A stretch of 64,000 bases of DNA from NCBI RefSeq assembly GCF_009208105.1, contig NZ_WFKL01000001.1, positions 1,612,001 through 1,676,000 of the forward strand. Reading direction: 5' to 3'. This document shows, piece by piece, positions 46,883-55,929 of this stretch (positions are counted from its first letter, which is position 1; every line of letters begins with the position of its first letter). A program made the translations under genes and the position numbers. The notes below the pieces were generated by a model. The model searched no databases. It had not been told where the DNA came from and saw nothing but the letters and a program-made list of their open reading frames with translations. Source of the DNA: Rouxiella sp. S1S-2. GTDB lineage: Bacteria > Pseudomonadota > Gammaproteobacteria > Enterobacterales > Enterobacteriaceae.

Positions 46883-47803
46883 ATGAGCTGGATTGAACGA
46901 ATTCTTAATAAAAGCAACATCTCGCAAACCCGTAAAGCAAGCATTCCAGAAGGTGTCTGGACCAAGTGCGATAGCTGTGGTCAGGTGTTATACCGCGCTG
47001 AACTCGAGCGCAATCTGATGGTTTGTCCTAAGTGTGATCACCACATGCGTATGTCTGCACGTATGCGTCTGTTCACCTTTATGGACGAAGGTAGCGAGGT
47101 CGAATTGGGTAGTGAGCTTGAGCCTAAAGATTTGCTTAAGTTTAAAGACTCCAAAAAATATAAAGATCGTCTGGTAGCAGCTCAGAAAGAGACAGATGAA
47201 AAAGACGCGATGGTGGTAATGAAAGGCACTTTGTACGGCATGCCAATCGTTGTTGCTGCGTTTGAATTTGCCTTTATGGGCGGTTCTATGGCCTCGGTTG
47301 TCGGTGCGCGTTTTGTTCGTGCCGTAGAGCAGGCGATGGAAGATAACTGTCCGCTGGTTTGTTTCTCTGCAAGCGGCGGCGCCCGTATGCAGGAAGCGCT
47401 GATGTCACTGATGCAGATGGCGAAAACCAGTGCTGCTCTGGCAAAACTGCAAGAGCGCGGTTTGCCTTACATCTCCGTGATGACAGACCCGACGATGGGC
47501 GGCGTTTCGGCCAGCCTGGCGATGCTTGGCGATATCAACGTTGCAGAACCTAAAGCGTTGATCGGCTTTGCGGGACCTCGCGTTATCGAGCAAACCGTTC
47601 GTGAAAAACTGCCGCCGGGTTTCCAGCGCAGTGAGTTCCTTATCGAGAAAGGGGCGATCGACATGATTGTTCGTCGTCCTGATTTGCGTAACAAACTGGG
47701 CAGCGTATTAGCCAAATTGACCGGTCGTCCTGAGCCAAAAGTCACCGAAGTGCCTGTTGTTAAAGCAGATGACGCTTCAGCTGATAATCATCAGGATGCC
47801 TGA
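46883..47803 (+). CDS. accD: Acetyl-CoA carboxylase carboxyltransferase beta subunit AccD
   Basis: Forms the carboxyltransferase with AccA, making malonyl-CoA for fatty acid synthesis. 306 residues (E. coli 304) from ATG 46883 (AAAGG about 6 bases upstream; an in-frame extension from 46826 is rejected). N-terminal zinc ribbon with Cys29, 32, 48 and 51, and the crotonase-fold CoA/biotin-binding segment [20 protein letters not shown]. In E. coli this zinc domain also binds acc mRNA. Confidence 0.96.
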   Translation: MSWIERILNKSNISQTRKASIPEGVWTKCDSCGQVLYRAELERNLMVCPKCDHHMRMSARMRLFTFMDEGSEVELGSELEPKDLLKFKDSKKYKDRLVAAQKETDEKDAMVVMKGTLYGMPIVVAAFEFAFMGGSMASVVGARFVRAVEQAMEDNCPLVCFSASGGARMQEALMSLMQMAKTSAALAKLQERGLPYISVMTDPTMGGVSASLAMLGDINVAEPKALIGFAGPRVIEQTVREKLPPGFQRSEFLIEKGAIDMIVRRPDLRNKLGSVLAKLTGRPEPKVTEVPVVKADDASADNHQDA

Positions 47804-47835
47804 TAGGCTGCAGTCATCGCCTGTACGCGTGAAAA

Positions 47836-47892
47836 GGGCGGCAATATTGTTTGCCGCCTCTACCCGCACTTTTCGGGTAATGAGTGCGGGTA
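47836..47892 (+). repeat. Tandem hairpins in the accD-folC gap
   Basis: Hairpin 1: GGCGGCAA (47837-47844) / TTGCCGCC (47851-47858). Hairpin 2: TACCCGCACT (47861-47870) / AGTGCGGGTA (47883-47892). The left arm of hairpin 2 can instead pair with CGGGTA at 47874-47879, so two folds exclude each other. No T run follows. Confidence 0.5.
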
Positions 47893-48023
47893 ATAAGTAA
47901 AATAGGCTGGTATCCAGCGTCGTGCGCAAGTGCTGACAAAGGGGCATTGCCTGTCGTAAAGTCCGGTAATGCATGTCCTTCAGACTCATAATGATTCTGA
48001 ACAGATTAAGTTAGGCGGGACTT

Positions 48024-49304
48024 ATGCAAAACACTCTTATTCCTGAAGCCACGTCGCCTTTGGTCACGTGGCTTCATTATCTTGAAAATCTCCATTTTCA
48101 GGCGATTGAACTCGGTCTCGATCGGGTTAGTGCCGTTGCATCACGCATGAATCTTCTGACTCCCGCCCCTAAAGTATTCACCGTTGCCGGTACCAATGGC
48201 AAAGGCACCACCTGCCGTACGCTCGAAGCTGTGCTGATGGCCGCCGGCTATCGGGTTGGGGTTTACAGTTCTCCTCATCTGGTTCGCTACACCGAACGCG
48301 TGCGCATTCAGGGGCAAGAACTTAGCGAAGCCGAGCACTGCCGGTCGTTTGCGCAGCTTGAGGCAGGGCGGGGAGATATCTCGCTGACCTATTTTGAGTA
48401 CGGTACGCTTTCTGCACTGCAGCTCTTTAAGCAGGCCGCGCTGGACGTGGTAATTCTTGAAGTCGGGCTTGGCGGAAGGTTAGACGCCACCAACATTGTG
48501 GATGCTAACGTTTCTGTGGTCACCAGCATTGCCCTCGATCACACCGACTGGTTAGGTCCCGACCGCGAAAGCATTGGCCGCGAAAAAGCCGGTGTCTTCC
48601 GCCAGAGTCGTCCTGCCATCGTCGGTGAAATTGACATGCCCCAGACCATTGCCGACGTGGCTAACGAAAAGGGTGCTCAGCTGCATCGCGTAGGCCACGA
48701 CTGGCATTATCAGGTCGGTAGTGCGGATTGGACCTGGCGCTGTGAGGGCGAAGATGCTGCCCATTACGAAAATTTACCGTTGCCTAACATTCCGCTGGCC
48801 AATGCGGCTACGGCGCTTGCGGCGCTGCACTATTCTGACCTGAACGTTCCCGAAGATGCAATTCGCACCGGCCTGCAGCAGGCCTCTTTGCCAGGCCGTT
48901 TTCAGAGGGTAAGTACGTCGCCACGGCTTATCCTCGACGTTGCACACAATCCGCACGCCGCGGGCTATTTGGCCGGTAAACTTTCTGATTTGCCAAGGCA
49001 GGGCGGAAAAGTACGTGCAGTTATCGGCATGTTATTGGATAAAGACATAGCCGGAACGTTGGACTGTCTTAAACCGCAGGTTGATGTTTGGTACTGCGCG
49101 CCACTTGAAGGGCCTCGCGGTGCTGATGTCTCAGCGTTGACAGAACATCTTCCGCAGGCGTTTTCTTTCACCGATGTGGTGAGTGCATGGAGACAAGCGA
49201 TGCAGGATGCTGAAACTCAGGATATTGTTATAGTCTGTGGATCATTTCATACCGTAGCGCATGTGATGGCTGCGTTGGATACGGGGAATACCAGTGGCAA
49301 GTAA
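48024..49304 (+). CDS. folC: Bifunctional folylpolyglutamate/dihydrofolate synthase FolC
   Basis: Adds L-alanine-free glutamate chains to folates and makes dihydrofolate from dihydropteroate. 426 residues (E. coli 422). Mur-ligase fold: P-loop VAGTNGKGTTCRTLE (about 54-68), LEVGLGGRLDATN, and the HNPHAAGYL motif of the C-terminal domain. Its end overlaps the dedD start by 11 bases. Confidence 0.95.
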   Translation: MQNTLIPEATSPLVTWLHYLENLHFQAIELGLDRVSAVASRMNLLTPAPKVFTVAGTNGKGTTCRTLEAVLMAAGYRVGVYSSPHLVRYTERVRIQGQELSEAEHCRSFAQLEAGRGDISLTYFEYGTLSALQLFKQAALDVVILEVGLGGRLDATNIVDANVSVVTSIALDHTDWLGPDRESIGREKAGVFRQSRPAIVGEIDMPQTIADVANEKGAQLHRVGHDWHYQVGSADWTWRCEGEDAAHYENLPLPNIPLANAATALAALHYSDLNVPEDAIRTGLQQASLPGRFQRVSTSPRLILDVAHNPHAAGYLAGKLSDLPRQGGKVRAVIGMLLDKDIAGTLDCLKPQVDVWYCAPLEGPRGADVSALTEHLPQAFSFTDVVSAWRQAMQDAETQDIVIVCGSFHTVAHVMAALDTGNTSGK

Positions 49305-50067
49305 GTTTCAAAATCGTCTGGTTGGCACCGTAATTTTGGTCGCGCTGGGGGTTATCATTCTCCCGGGGCTGCTTGATGGAAAAAAGAAGCACTACGAGGA
49401 TGAGTTCGCCTCGATACCGTTGGTTCCTAAACCGGGGGACGCACAGGAGCAGGACAGCACAGGGCAGGTGACGCAGTCTTTACCGGCTCAACCTCCTGAA
49501 GGGGCGGGTGACGCCGTTAATGCCGGTGCTGCAGAGGCGGCTCACGCTGCCGCGCAGGCTGACGGCGCTGACGAGGAAGACGGCGATGCTACGGTAAGCG
49601 CGCCGCCGCCGAAAGCTCAGCCCAAGACCCTGACGCCACCGAGCCATGTCGAATCGCGTACTGTTCAGCCAACCCGGCCTACGCAGACGAAACCGGTAGC
49701 GGCCAAGCCCGTCGAGCCGAAGAAAGTTGAACCAAAGCGCGTAGAGTCTAAGCCCGTAGAGCCTAAGTCGGTTGAAACACCGCAGGCGCCCGAGAAGCCA
49801 GCAGCGGCTGAAAAAGCGCCGGTGGGACAATCTTACGTGGTGCAGCTGGGTGCATTGAAAAATGCCGACAAGGTGAACGAGATTGTCGCGAAGCTGCGTC
49901 TTTCAGGCTATCGCGCCTATACGGTTCCGGCCACGCCGGTTCAGGGGCAGATAACCCGCGTCTTCGTCGGACCCGAGGCCAACAGGCAAAATCTTGAGTC
50001 GTCGCTGCCGGCGTTGAAAAATGCCAGTGGATTGAGTGGCGTCGTGCGTTCGTACTCGGCTAAATAA
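49294..50067 (+). CDS. dedD: Cell division protein DedD (SPOR domain)
   Basis: Bitopic inner-membrane protein recruited to the septum by its SPOR domain, which binds denuded glycans. 257 residues: GTG start at 49294 inside folC, membrane helix (about 9-26), a Pro/Ala/Glu/Lys-rich periplasmic linker with five pentapeptide repeats of the type P-V-E-P-K, and a C-terminal SPOR domain (about 178-254; SYVVQLGALKNADKV, RVFVGPEANR). Longer than E. coli DedD (220), mainly by linker expansion. Confidence 0.92.
   Translation: MASKFQNRLVGTVILVALGVIILPGLLDGKKKHYEDEFASIPLVPKPGDAQEQDSTGQVTQSLPAQPPEGAGDAVNAGAAEAAHAAAQADGADEEDGDATVSAPPPKAQPKTLTPPSHVESRTVQPTRPTQTKPVAAKPVEPKKVEPKRVESKPVEPKSVETPQAPEKPAAAEKAPVGQSYVVQLGALKNADKVNEIVAKLRLSGYRAYTVPATPVQGQITRVFVGPEANRQNLESSLPALKNASGLSGVVRSYSAK
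49708..49782 (+). repeat. Imperfect 15-base tandem repeats in dedD
   Basis: Five successive 15-base units encoding (P/K/R/S)VE(P/S/T)K-type pentapeptides in the DedD linker. They vary in third positions, so the repeat is old rather than freshly amplified. Confidence 0.7.
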
Positions 50068-50112
50068 ATACCCGCTATATTTTAACGTGCAGGGCGGTTG
50101 GCTGCATTTAAT

Positions 50113-50152
50113 CACCCCGGTCACTTGGTTATCCAGGTCGCCGGGGTGTTTC
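50113..50152 (+). terminator. Terminator after dedD
   Basis: CACCCCGG...CCGGGGTG forms a long stem (about 13 of 16 pairs) closed by a TTAT loop, followed by TTTCTG. The gap to cvpA otherwise holds only the PurR promoter region. Confidence 0.65.
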
Positions 50153-50305
50153 TGATTAGAGGCACCTGTCTGCAGGTTGCCGTGGGTATAAGCATCCTGT
50201 GCCCTTTTCATTTAACTTTTATTTAAAAGATTTTGTTATCTTTTTGCGATGATTGATGTTTTTTTCACCGCAATGAATAATTTGGCTGACCGGCAGATTT
50301 CCCCT

Positions 50306-50334
50306 ACGCAAACGTTTTCTTTTTCTGTTAGAAT
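50306..50334 (+). promoter_or_regulatory. PurR operator and promoter of cvpA-purF
   Basis: ACGCAAACGTTTTCTT (50306-50321) is an exact match to the PurR consensus, followed by a TAGAAT -10 (50329-50334). The same site precedes cvpA-purF in E. coli, where PurR with hypoxanthine or guanine represses purine synthesis. Confidence 0.88.
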
Positions 50335-50431
50335 TCGCAGCGATTTGGATGCCGGGCAAGTTTTTCCCAGAGTAACTGTCGCTTAAGCGGCAGAGACGAA
50401 GGGTCTTATCCTGGATGAGATTGATAAAGTG

Positions 50432-50923
50432 ATGGTTTGGATTGATTACGTCATTATTGCGGTTATCGGGTTTTCTGCTTTAGTCAGCCTGATTCGAGGT
50501 TTTGTTCGCGAGGCCTTATCATTGGTAACCTGGGGGTGCGCCTTCTTCGTTGCCAGCCACTATTATCCTTACCTCGCCGTCTATTTCACACGTTTCGGAG
50601 ACGAAGTCGTTCGAAACGGGATCGCAATCGGTATCTTGTTCATCGCGACGTTGATCGTAGGTGCCATTGTAAACTATGTGATTAGCTCATTGGTCGAGCG
50701 TACCGGACTTTCGGGAACCGACCGGGTACTTGGTGTCTGTTTTGGCGCACTGCGCGGCGTACTTATCGTCTCCGCAGGGCTGTTCTTTCTGGATACGTTT
50801 ACCAGCTTTTCACACGGCGATGACTGGAAGCAGTCTCAGTTGATCCCATATTTTAGTTCTATCATCAGGTGGTTCTTTGACTACCTGCAGAGCACGTCGA
50901 GTTTCTTGCCAAAGCATATTTAA
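50432..50923 (+). CDS. cvpA: Colicin V production protein homologue CvpA
   Basis: Four-helix inner-membrane protein, 163 residues from ATG 50432 (GTG one codon earlier is an alternative); E. coli CvpA has 162. Closely similar throughout (e.g. SLIRGFVREALSLVTWGC and SGTDRVLGVCFGALRGVLIV). Needed for colicin V export and linked to envelope stress tolerance; molecular function unclear. Co-transcribed with purF, 30 bases downstream, under PurR. Confidence 0.94.
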   Translation: MVWIDYVIIAVIGFSALVSLIRGFVREALSLVTWGCAFFVASHYYPYLAVYFTRFGDEVVRNGIAIGILFIATLIVGAIVNYVISSLVERTGLSGTDRVLGVCFGALRGVLIVSAGLFFLDTFTSFSHGDDWKQSQLIPYFSSIIRWFFDYLQSTSSFLPKHI

Positions 50924-50953
50924 CTTTGGCAGCGCTGATGAGGAAAAGACAAC

Positions 50954-52471
50954 ATGTGCGGTATTGTCGGTATCGCCGGTTTCATGCCGGTAAACCAGTC
51001 GATTTATGACGCGTTAACGGTGTTACAACACCGTGGGCAGGATGCCGCAGGCATCGTCACCATTGATGGCAACAATAACTTCCGTCTGCGGAAGGCTAAT
51101 GGCCTGGTGAAGGATGTATTCGAAGCACGGCATATGCAACGTCTGCAAGGCAACATGGGCCTTGGTCACGTTCGTTACCCTACGGCTGGCAGTTCCAGCG
51201 CTTCAGAGGCTCAACCTTTTTACGTCAACTCTCCGTTCGGCATTACGCTTGCCCACAACGGTAACCTGACCAATGCACACGAACTGAGAAGTACACTGTT
51301 TGAGGGCGCACGTCGCCACGTAAACACCACGTCTGACTCCGAAATTTTGCTGAACATCCTTGCGAGCGAGCTGGATAGATTCCAACACTACCCGCTTGAA
51401 GCAGATAACATTTTTGCTGCTGTCTCCGCAATGAATCTCAAAATCCGCGGCGCTTATGCCTGTGTGGCGATGATTATCGGCCACGGCATGCTGGCGTTCC
51501 GTGACCCGCACGGTATTCGTCCACTGGTTATCGGCAAGCGCGAGCTTGAAGACGGCCGCTGTGAATACATGGTTGCGTCTGAGAGCGTGGCTCTCGATAC
51601 GCTGGGCTTTGAGTTCCTGCGTGACGTTGCGCCAGGTGAAGCCGTTTATGTCACCGAGAAAGGCCAACTCTTTACGCGCATGTGTGCCGAGAATCCTCAG
51701 TACAATCCATGCCTGTTCGAGTATGTCTATTTTGCTCGCCCGGACTCGTTTATCGACAAGATTTCGGTCTACAGCGCACGCCGCCGTATGGGCCAGAAGC
51801 TGGGTGCCAAAATTGCCCGCGAGTGGGAAGACCTGGAAATTGATGCGGTTATCCCGATCCCAGAAACGTCTAACGATATTGCTCTGGAAATCGCTCGTAT
51901 CCTTAACAAGCCTTATCGTCAGGGATTTGTTAAAAACCGCTACGTCGGCCGTACCTTTATCATGCCGGGTCAGCAGGAGCGCGTTAAGTCGGTTCGCCGT
52001 AAACTTAACGCCAACCGCGCCGAGTTCCGTGATAAAAACGTTCTGCTGATCGATGACTCTATCGTTCGCGGTACGACCTCGCAGCAGATAGTCGAGATGG
52101 CCCGTGACGCAGGCGCCAGAAATGTCTACCTCGCTTCGGCCGCGCCGGAAGTGCGGTTCCCGAACGTTTACGGTATTGATATGCCGACCGCTAATGAGCT
52201 GATCGCTCACGGTCGTGAAGTCAGCGAAATTAACCAGATGATTGGTGCAGATGCGCTTATCTTCCAGGACTTGAGCGACCTTATTGATGCGGTAAGAGAA
52301 GAAAACCCGGATATCGAGCAGTTTGAATGCTCGGTATTTGACGGTATCTACGTCACTAAAGATGTTGATCAAAACTATCTTGAGTACCTTGACGCCCTGC
52401 GTAACGACGATGCTCAGGCATTGCGCGGCCAGCAGGAAGCCGAAAATCTCGAAATGCATAACGAAGGCTAA
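50954..52471 (+). CDS. purF: Amidophosphoribosyltransferase PurF
   Basis: First committed step of purine synthesis: glutamine plus PRPP to phosphoribosylamine. 505 residues, same as E. coli. Ntn-hydrolase domain with nucleophile Cys2 (MCGIVGIAG, Met removed), [10 protein letters not shown], and HVRYPTAG; C-terminal phosphoribosyltransferase domain with PRPP loop [14 protein letters not shown] (about 362-375). AGGAAAAG precedes the ATG. Confidence 0.97.
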   Translation: MCGIVGIAGFMPVNQSIYDALTVLQHRGQDAAGIVTIDGNNNFRLRKANGLVKDVFEARHMQRLQGNMGLGHVRYPTAGSSSASEAQPFYVNSPFGITLAHNGNLTNAHELRSTLFEGARRHVNTTSDSEILLNILASELDRFQHYPLEADNIFAAVSAMNLKIRGAYACVAMIIGHGMLAFRDPHGIRPLVIGKRELEDGRCEYMVASESVALDTLGFEFLRDVAPGEAVYVTEKGQLFTRMCAENPQYNPCLFEYVYFARPDSFIDKISVYSARRRMGQKLGAKIAREWEDLEIDAVIPIPETSNDIALEIARILNKPYRQGFVKNRYVGRTFIMPGQQERVKSVRRKLNANRAEFRDKNVLLIDDSIVRGTTSQQIVEMARDAGARNVYLASAAPEVRFPNVYGIDMPTANELIAHGREVSEINQMIGADALIFQDLSDLIDAVREENPDIEQFECSVFDGIYVTKDVDQNYLEYLDALRNDDAQALRGQQEAENLEMHNEG

Positions 52472-52485
52472 TCCAGCCTTTTAAG

Positions 52486-52524
52486 CCGCCCATTATTCCT
52501 CGTGTTGTGGAGGATAATGGGCGG
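52486..52524 (+). terminator. Hairpin after purF
   Basis: CCGCCCATTAT / ATAATGGGCGG stem (11 bp, with a further imperfect extension to about 16) around the loop. No clear T run follows, so termination may be partial or factor-dependent. Confidence 0.5.
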
Positions 52525-52644
52525 TATTCGCGTTATATCGCGACTCCCTCCTCTGTTACTTGCCAATCGCTTTTCAATCCGGCAAAGTCTTCTGATTATT
52601 CATACCTTCTGACGTTTTAGTTCGTCATTTCTGAGGCAGTTTTC

Positions 52645-53217
52645 ATGAAACGACTCATTGTCGGCATCTCTGGCGCCAGCGGCGCAATTTATGGCGTACG
52701 CCTTTTACAGGTTTTACGCGAAGTCGCTGACGTTGAAACCCATCTGGTGATGAGTAATGCCGCGCGACAAACCCTCGCACTGGAAACCGATTTGAATTTA
52801 CGCGACGTGCAGGCTTTGGCCGACGTGGTTCATGATTCTCGTGATATTGCCGCCAGCATTTCTTCCGGTTCTTTCAAAACCGCGGGCATGGCGATTCTGC
52901 CGTGCTCAATCAAAACGCTCTCCGGCATCGTCAACAGCTATACCGACGGTTTACTGACCCGTGCGGCAGACGTGGTTTTAAAAGAGAGCCGTCGGCTGGT
53001 ACTGTGCGTGCGTGAAACCCCGCTGCACCTTGGTCATCTGCGCTTAATGACGCAGGCCGCCGAGCTGGGCGCGATTATCATGCCGCCGGTGCCTGCGTTT
53101 TATCATCGTCCGACCAGCGTTGAAGATATTGTTGATCAGACCGTTAATCGCGTCATTGATCAGTTTGATATCGAGCTACCGGAAGACCTGTTTGTTCGTT
53201 GGCAGGGCAGCCACTGA
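52645..53217 (+). CDS. ubiX: Flavin prenyltransferase UbiX
   Basis: Makes prenylated FMN, the cofactor of the UbiD decarboxylase in ubiquinone synthesis. 190 residues (E. coli 189): IVGISGASGAIYGVRLLQVL start, FMN-binding, ETPLHLGHLRLM and PPVPAFYHRP motifs. GAGG upstream of the ATG. Same position before argT as in E. coli. Confidence 0.95.
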   Translation: MKRLIVGISGASGAIYGVRLLQVLREVADVETHLVMSNAARQTLALETDLNLRDVQALADVVHDSRDIAASISSGSFKTAGMAILPCSIKTLSGIVNSYTDGLLTRAADVVLKESRRLVLCVRETPLHLGHLRLMTQAAELGAIIMPPVPAFYHRPTSVEDIVDQTVNRVIDQFDIELPEDLFVRWQGSH

Positions 53218-53262
53218 GTTTTTGCAACCCTTTATGCCCTAATTTTGCACAGAATGATAACG

Positions 53263-53303
53263 ATGCACCAAAATTGAACTCTTTATGTTTTATTTTGGTG
53301 CAT
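53263..53303 (+). promoter_or_regulatory. Inverted repeat with NtrC-like half-sites
   Basis: ATGCACCAAAAT (53263-53274) and ATTTTGGTGCAT (53292-53303) form a perfect 12-bp inverted repeat with a 17-base centre. Each arm carries the GCACCA/TGGTGC half of the NtrC consensus. The pair lies about 130-160 bases upstream of a sigma-54 promoter, a normal enhancer distance. A ubiX terminator is the alternative. Confidence 0.5.
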
Positions 53304-53408
53304 TTCTGTTTCAATCATCCGATGCGGCGAGGTCAGTGGGTTGTTTTACAGACTAATCTGAATGTAATTACGGGCCTGTCGTTCATTAAAACAGCAGAAA
53401 AGAAAAGT

Positions 53409-53424
53409 CGGCACGATTACTGCA
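53409..53424 (+). promoter_or_regulatory. Sigma-54 promoter of argT-hisQMP
   Basis: CGGCAC-N5-CTGCA matches the TGGCAC-N5-TTGCA consensus, with the essential GG and GC doublets at correct spacing. It is 140 bases before the argT start. argT of Salmonella is nitrogen-regulated through sigma-54 and NtrC. Confidence 0.6.
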
Positions 53425-53448
53425 TAACTTATGCATAATTACTGCATA
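53421..53448 (+). promoter_or_regulatory. ARG-box-like palindromes downstream of the sigma-54 promoter
   Basis: TGCATAACTTATGCA (53421-53435) is a perfect palindrome and TGCATAATTACTGCAT (53432-53447) a near-repeat of it. Both resemble ArgR sites (TGAAT...ATTCA, with TGCAT permitted) and overlap the start of transcription, so ArgR repression is plausible. Confidence 0.4.
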
Positions 53449-53564
53449 GCAATAAAAGTGGTGAAAATGTTACCGACACAGACCGGTAACAAAACAATAA
53501 AAGGGTTGTTTAGGCAACCGGGTACAACAAACAACAACGCACGATTAATGGCTGAGGGTAATGT

Positions 53565-54347
53565 ATGAAAAAGTTGTTCAAGGTTCTTCCTCTGGTGTTA
53601 GTACTGGCCAGCGCAAGCAGCGCTTTTGCTGCCGTGCCAAAAGCAATTAAAATCGGTACGGATCCCACTTATGCGCCATTCGAGTCCAAGGATTCTAGCG
53701 GTAAGCTGGTAGGTTTCGATATCGACTTGGCTAACGAGATGTGTAAGCGTGCGCAGATTAAATGTACCTACGTTGAAAGTGACTTTGATGCCCTGATCCC
53801 ATCACTGAAAGCGAGAAAAATTGACGCCATTATTTCTTCTCTGTCGATCACTGAAAAACGTCAGCAGGAAATTGATTTTACCGAAAAACTTTATGCCGCG
53901 AATGCGCGCCTGATTGCGCCGGTAGGCTCCAAAATTCTGCCAACGATTGACGCACTGAAAGGCAAAAATGTGGGCGTTTTGCAGGGTTCCACTCAGGAAG
54001 CCTATGCCAACGGCACGTGGCAGCCTAAAGGCATCAACGTCGTTGCTTACCAAAACCAAGACCTGATTTATGCCGACTTGGCGTCAGGTCGTCTGGACGC
54101 GGCATTCCAGGACGAAGTTGCAGGTAGCGAAGGCTTCCTGAAACAGGCTGCGGGTAAAGGCTATGCGTTCGCGGGTCCTTCGGTTAAAGATGATAAATTC
54201 TTTGGCGTGGGCACCGGTATGGGTCTGCGTAAAAATGAAGACGACTTGAAAGCAGCCTTGAACAAGGCATTCGACTCTATGCGTAAAGACGGCACTTACG
54301 ACAAATTGGCGAAAAAATACTTCACGTTCGATGTGTACGGTGGTTAA
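53565..54347 (+). CDS. argT: Lysine/arginine/ornithine (histidine)-binding protein
   Basis: Periplasmic substrate-binding protein of a basic amino acid ABC importer. 260 residues: signal peptide (cleavage near SAFAA, residue 23) and SBP family 3 motifs [44 protein letters not shown] and [16 protein letters not shown]. coli has two such genes here, argT and hisJ; this single copy mixes features of both ([11 protein letters not shown]... ArgT-like, [12 protein letters not shown]isJ-like). It lies before hisQMP and is likely the only binding protein in this operon. Confidence 0.88.
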   Translation: MKKLFKVLPLVLVLASASSAFAAVPKAIKIGTDPTYAPFESKDSSGKLVGFDIDLANEMCKRAQIKCTYVESDFDALIPSLKARKIDAIISSLSITEKRQQEIDFTEKLYAANARLIAPVGSKILPTIDALKGKNVGVLQGSTQEAYANGTWQPKGINVVAYQNQDLIYADLASGRLDAAFQDEVAGSEGFLKQAAGKGYAFAGPSVKDDKFFGVGTGMGLRKNEDDLKAALNKAFDSMRKDGTYDKLAKKYFTFDVYGG

Positions 54348-54390
54348 GCATTAACTGACGACGTCAGGAAAATAGTTGTCGTTTCCGTAG

Positions 54391-54424
54391 TGGCGGCTTG
54401 CCCTTAGGGGTAAGCCGTTTTAAA
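54391..54424 (+). repeat. Hairpin between binding-protein and permease genes
   Basis: CGGCTTGCCC / GGGGTAAGCCG stem with a short loop and TTTT after it. In Salmonella a REP hairpin in the hisJ-hisQ gap keeps binding protein levels above permease levels; this hairpin may do the same. Confidence 0.55.
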
Positions 54425-54481
54425 AAGCCCTAATAAACCTGCGAAACGCAGTCTGATTCTCGTCAAAGACAGGATATGTTC

Positions 54482-55168
54482 ATGCTATATGGGTATTCCC
54501 ACGTAATAATCCAGGGCACGCTGGTTACGCTGGAATTGGCACTTTCCTCGGTGCTGCTGGCGGTGGTTATTGGTTTGATTGGTGCAGGCGGTAAACTGTC
54601 AAAAAGCCGGGTTATTTCTGGTATTTTTGGCGCTTACACCACGTTGATTCGCGGTGTTCCCGACCTGGTATTAATGTTGTTAATTTTTTATGGTTTGCAG
54701 ATTGCGCTAAACAATCTGACTGAAGCTGTTGGCATGGACCAGATTGATATTGATCCCCTAAGCGCCGGCATCATCACCCTGGGATTCATCTACGGTGCCT
54801 ATTTTACCGAGACGTTTCGCGGCGCTTTTATGGCCGTCCCTCGCGGACAAATCGAAGCCGCGGTGGCTTATGGCTTCAGCGGGTCACAAATTTTCCGTCG
54901 TATTCTGTTTCCAGCCATGATGCGCTTTGCGCTGCCGGGAATTGCCAACAACTGGCAGGTTATTCTCAAGGCGACGGCGCTGGTTTCTCTGCTCGGCCTT
55001 AACGACGTGGTTAAAGCGACCCAACTGGCAGGCAAGGGAACTTATCAACCGTTCTACTTCGCCATCGTTGCCGGTATTATTTACCTGGTATTTACCACTT
55101 TATCCAATGGTGTTCTGGTGTGGCTCGACCGCCGCTATTCACTGGGTGTGAAGAGGGCTGAGCTATGA
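54482..55168 (+). CDS. hisQ: Histidine/basic amino acid ABC permease HisQ
   Basis: Inner-membrane subunit of the HisQMP2 importer. 228 residues from ATG 54482, which gives MLYGYSHVI as in E. coli and the same length; an ATG two codons upstream is less likely (AGGAT is well spaced to 54482). Five hydrophobic segments and the EAA loop region GQIEAAVAYGFSGSQIFRRI, where HisP docks. Overlaps hisM by four bases. Confidence 0.93.
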   Translation: MLYGYSHVIIQGTLVTLELALSSVLLAVVIGLIGAGGKLSKSRVISGIFGAYTTLIRGVPDLVLMLLIFYGLQIALNNLTEAVGMDQIDIDPLSAGIITLGFIYGAYFTETFRGAFMAVPRGQIEAAVAYGFSGSQIFRRILFPAMMRFALPGIANNWQVILKATALVSLLGLNDVVKATQLAGKGTYQPFYFAIVAGIIYLVFTTLSNGVLVWLDRRYSLGVKRAEL

Positions 55169-55881
55169 TAGATATTTTACATCAATATGGTCTGTCCCTG
55201 CTGTACAGCGACGGCTACCGTTTTACAGGCCTTGCGGTTACGTTGTGGCTGTTAATTAGCTCTGTGGTGATGGGCGGCCTGCTGGCCGTGTTGATGGCCG
55301 TAGGACGCGTCTCACCAAACCGCTGGGTAAGTACGCCTATCTGGGTTTATACATACATCTTCCGCGGTACTCCGCTGTATGTGCAGCTGCTGGTATTTTA
55401 TTCAGGGATGTACAGCCTGGAGATCGTGCGCGGTACTGACTTCTTAAATGCGTTTTTCCGCAGCGGGCTGAACTGTACTATTCTTGCGCTGACGCTAAAC
55501 ACCTGTGCTTATACCACCGAGATTTTTGCCGGTGCTATTCGCGCGGTTCCGCACGGAGAAATCGAGGCGGCCAATGCCTACGGCTTCTCTCGCTTTAAAC
55601 TTTATACCTGCATCATTTTACCTTCCGCGCTGCGTACGGCCTTGCCCGCTTACAGTAACGAAGTAATTTTAATGCTGCACTCCACCGCGCTGGCGTTTAC
55701 CGCCACGGTGCCAGACGTGTTGAAAGTTGCCCGAGATATCAACTCCGCGACCTATCAACCATTCTATGCCTTTGGTATTGCAGCGGTTATTTATCTTTGC
55801 GTCTCATTTGTGTTGATTAGTTTGTTCCGCAAGGCGGAAAAACGCTGGCTGGCGCACGTTAAGCCCCAGTCTTCTCACTAA
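55165..55881 (+). CDS. hisM: Histidine/basic amino acid ABC permease HisM
   Basis: Second membrane subunit. 238 residues (E. coli 238) with five hydrophobic segments and the EAA motif HGEIEAANAYGFSRFKLYTC for ATPase contact. Start overlaps hisQ (ATGA), giving coupled translation. hisP follows after 48 bases. Confidence 0.94.
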   Translation: MIDILHQYGLSLLYSDGYRFTGLAVTLWLLISSVVMGGLLAVLMAVGRVSPNRWVSTPIWVYTYIFRGTPLYVQLLVFYSGMYSLEIVRGTDFLNAFFRSGLNCTILALTLNTCAYTTEIFAGAIRAVPHGEIEAANAYGFSRFKLYTCIILPSALRTALPAYSNEVILMLHSTALAFTATVPDVLKVARDINSATYQPFYAFGIAAVIYLCVSFVLISLFRKAEKRWLAHVKPQSSH

Positions 55882-55929
55882 TAACAAATGTATTAACAGT
55901 GAAAACGTTAAACCTGTGCGGGAAAAATC

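Noticed and set aside
51203..52459. 418-codon open frame on the minus strand opposite purF
   Set aside because: It mirrors the codon pattern of purF, has no motifs or ribosome binding site, and purF itself is beyond doubt.
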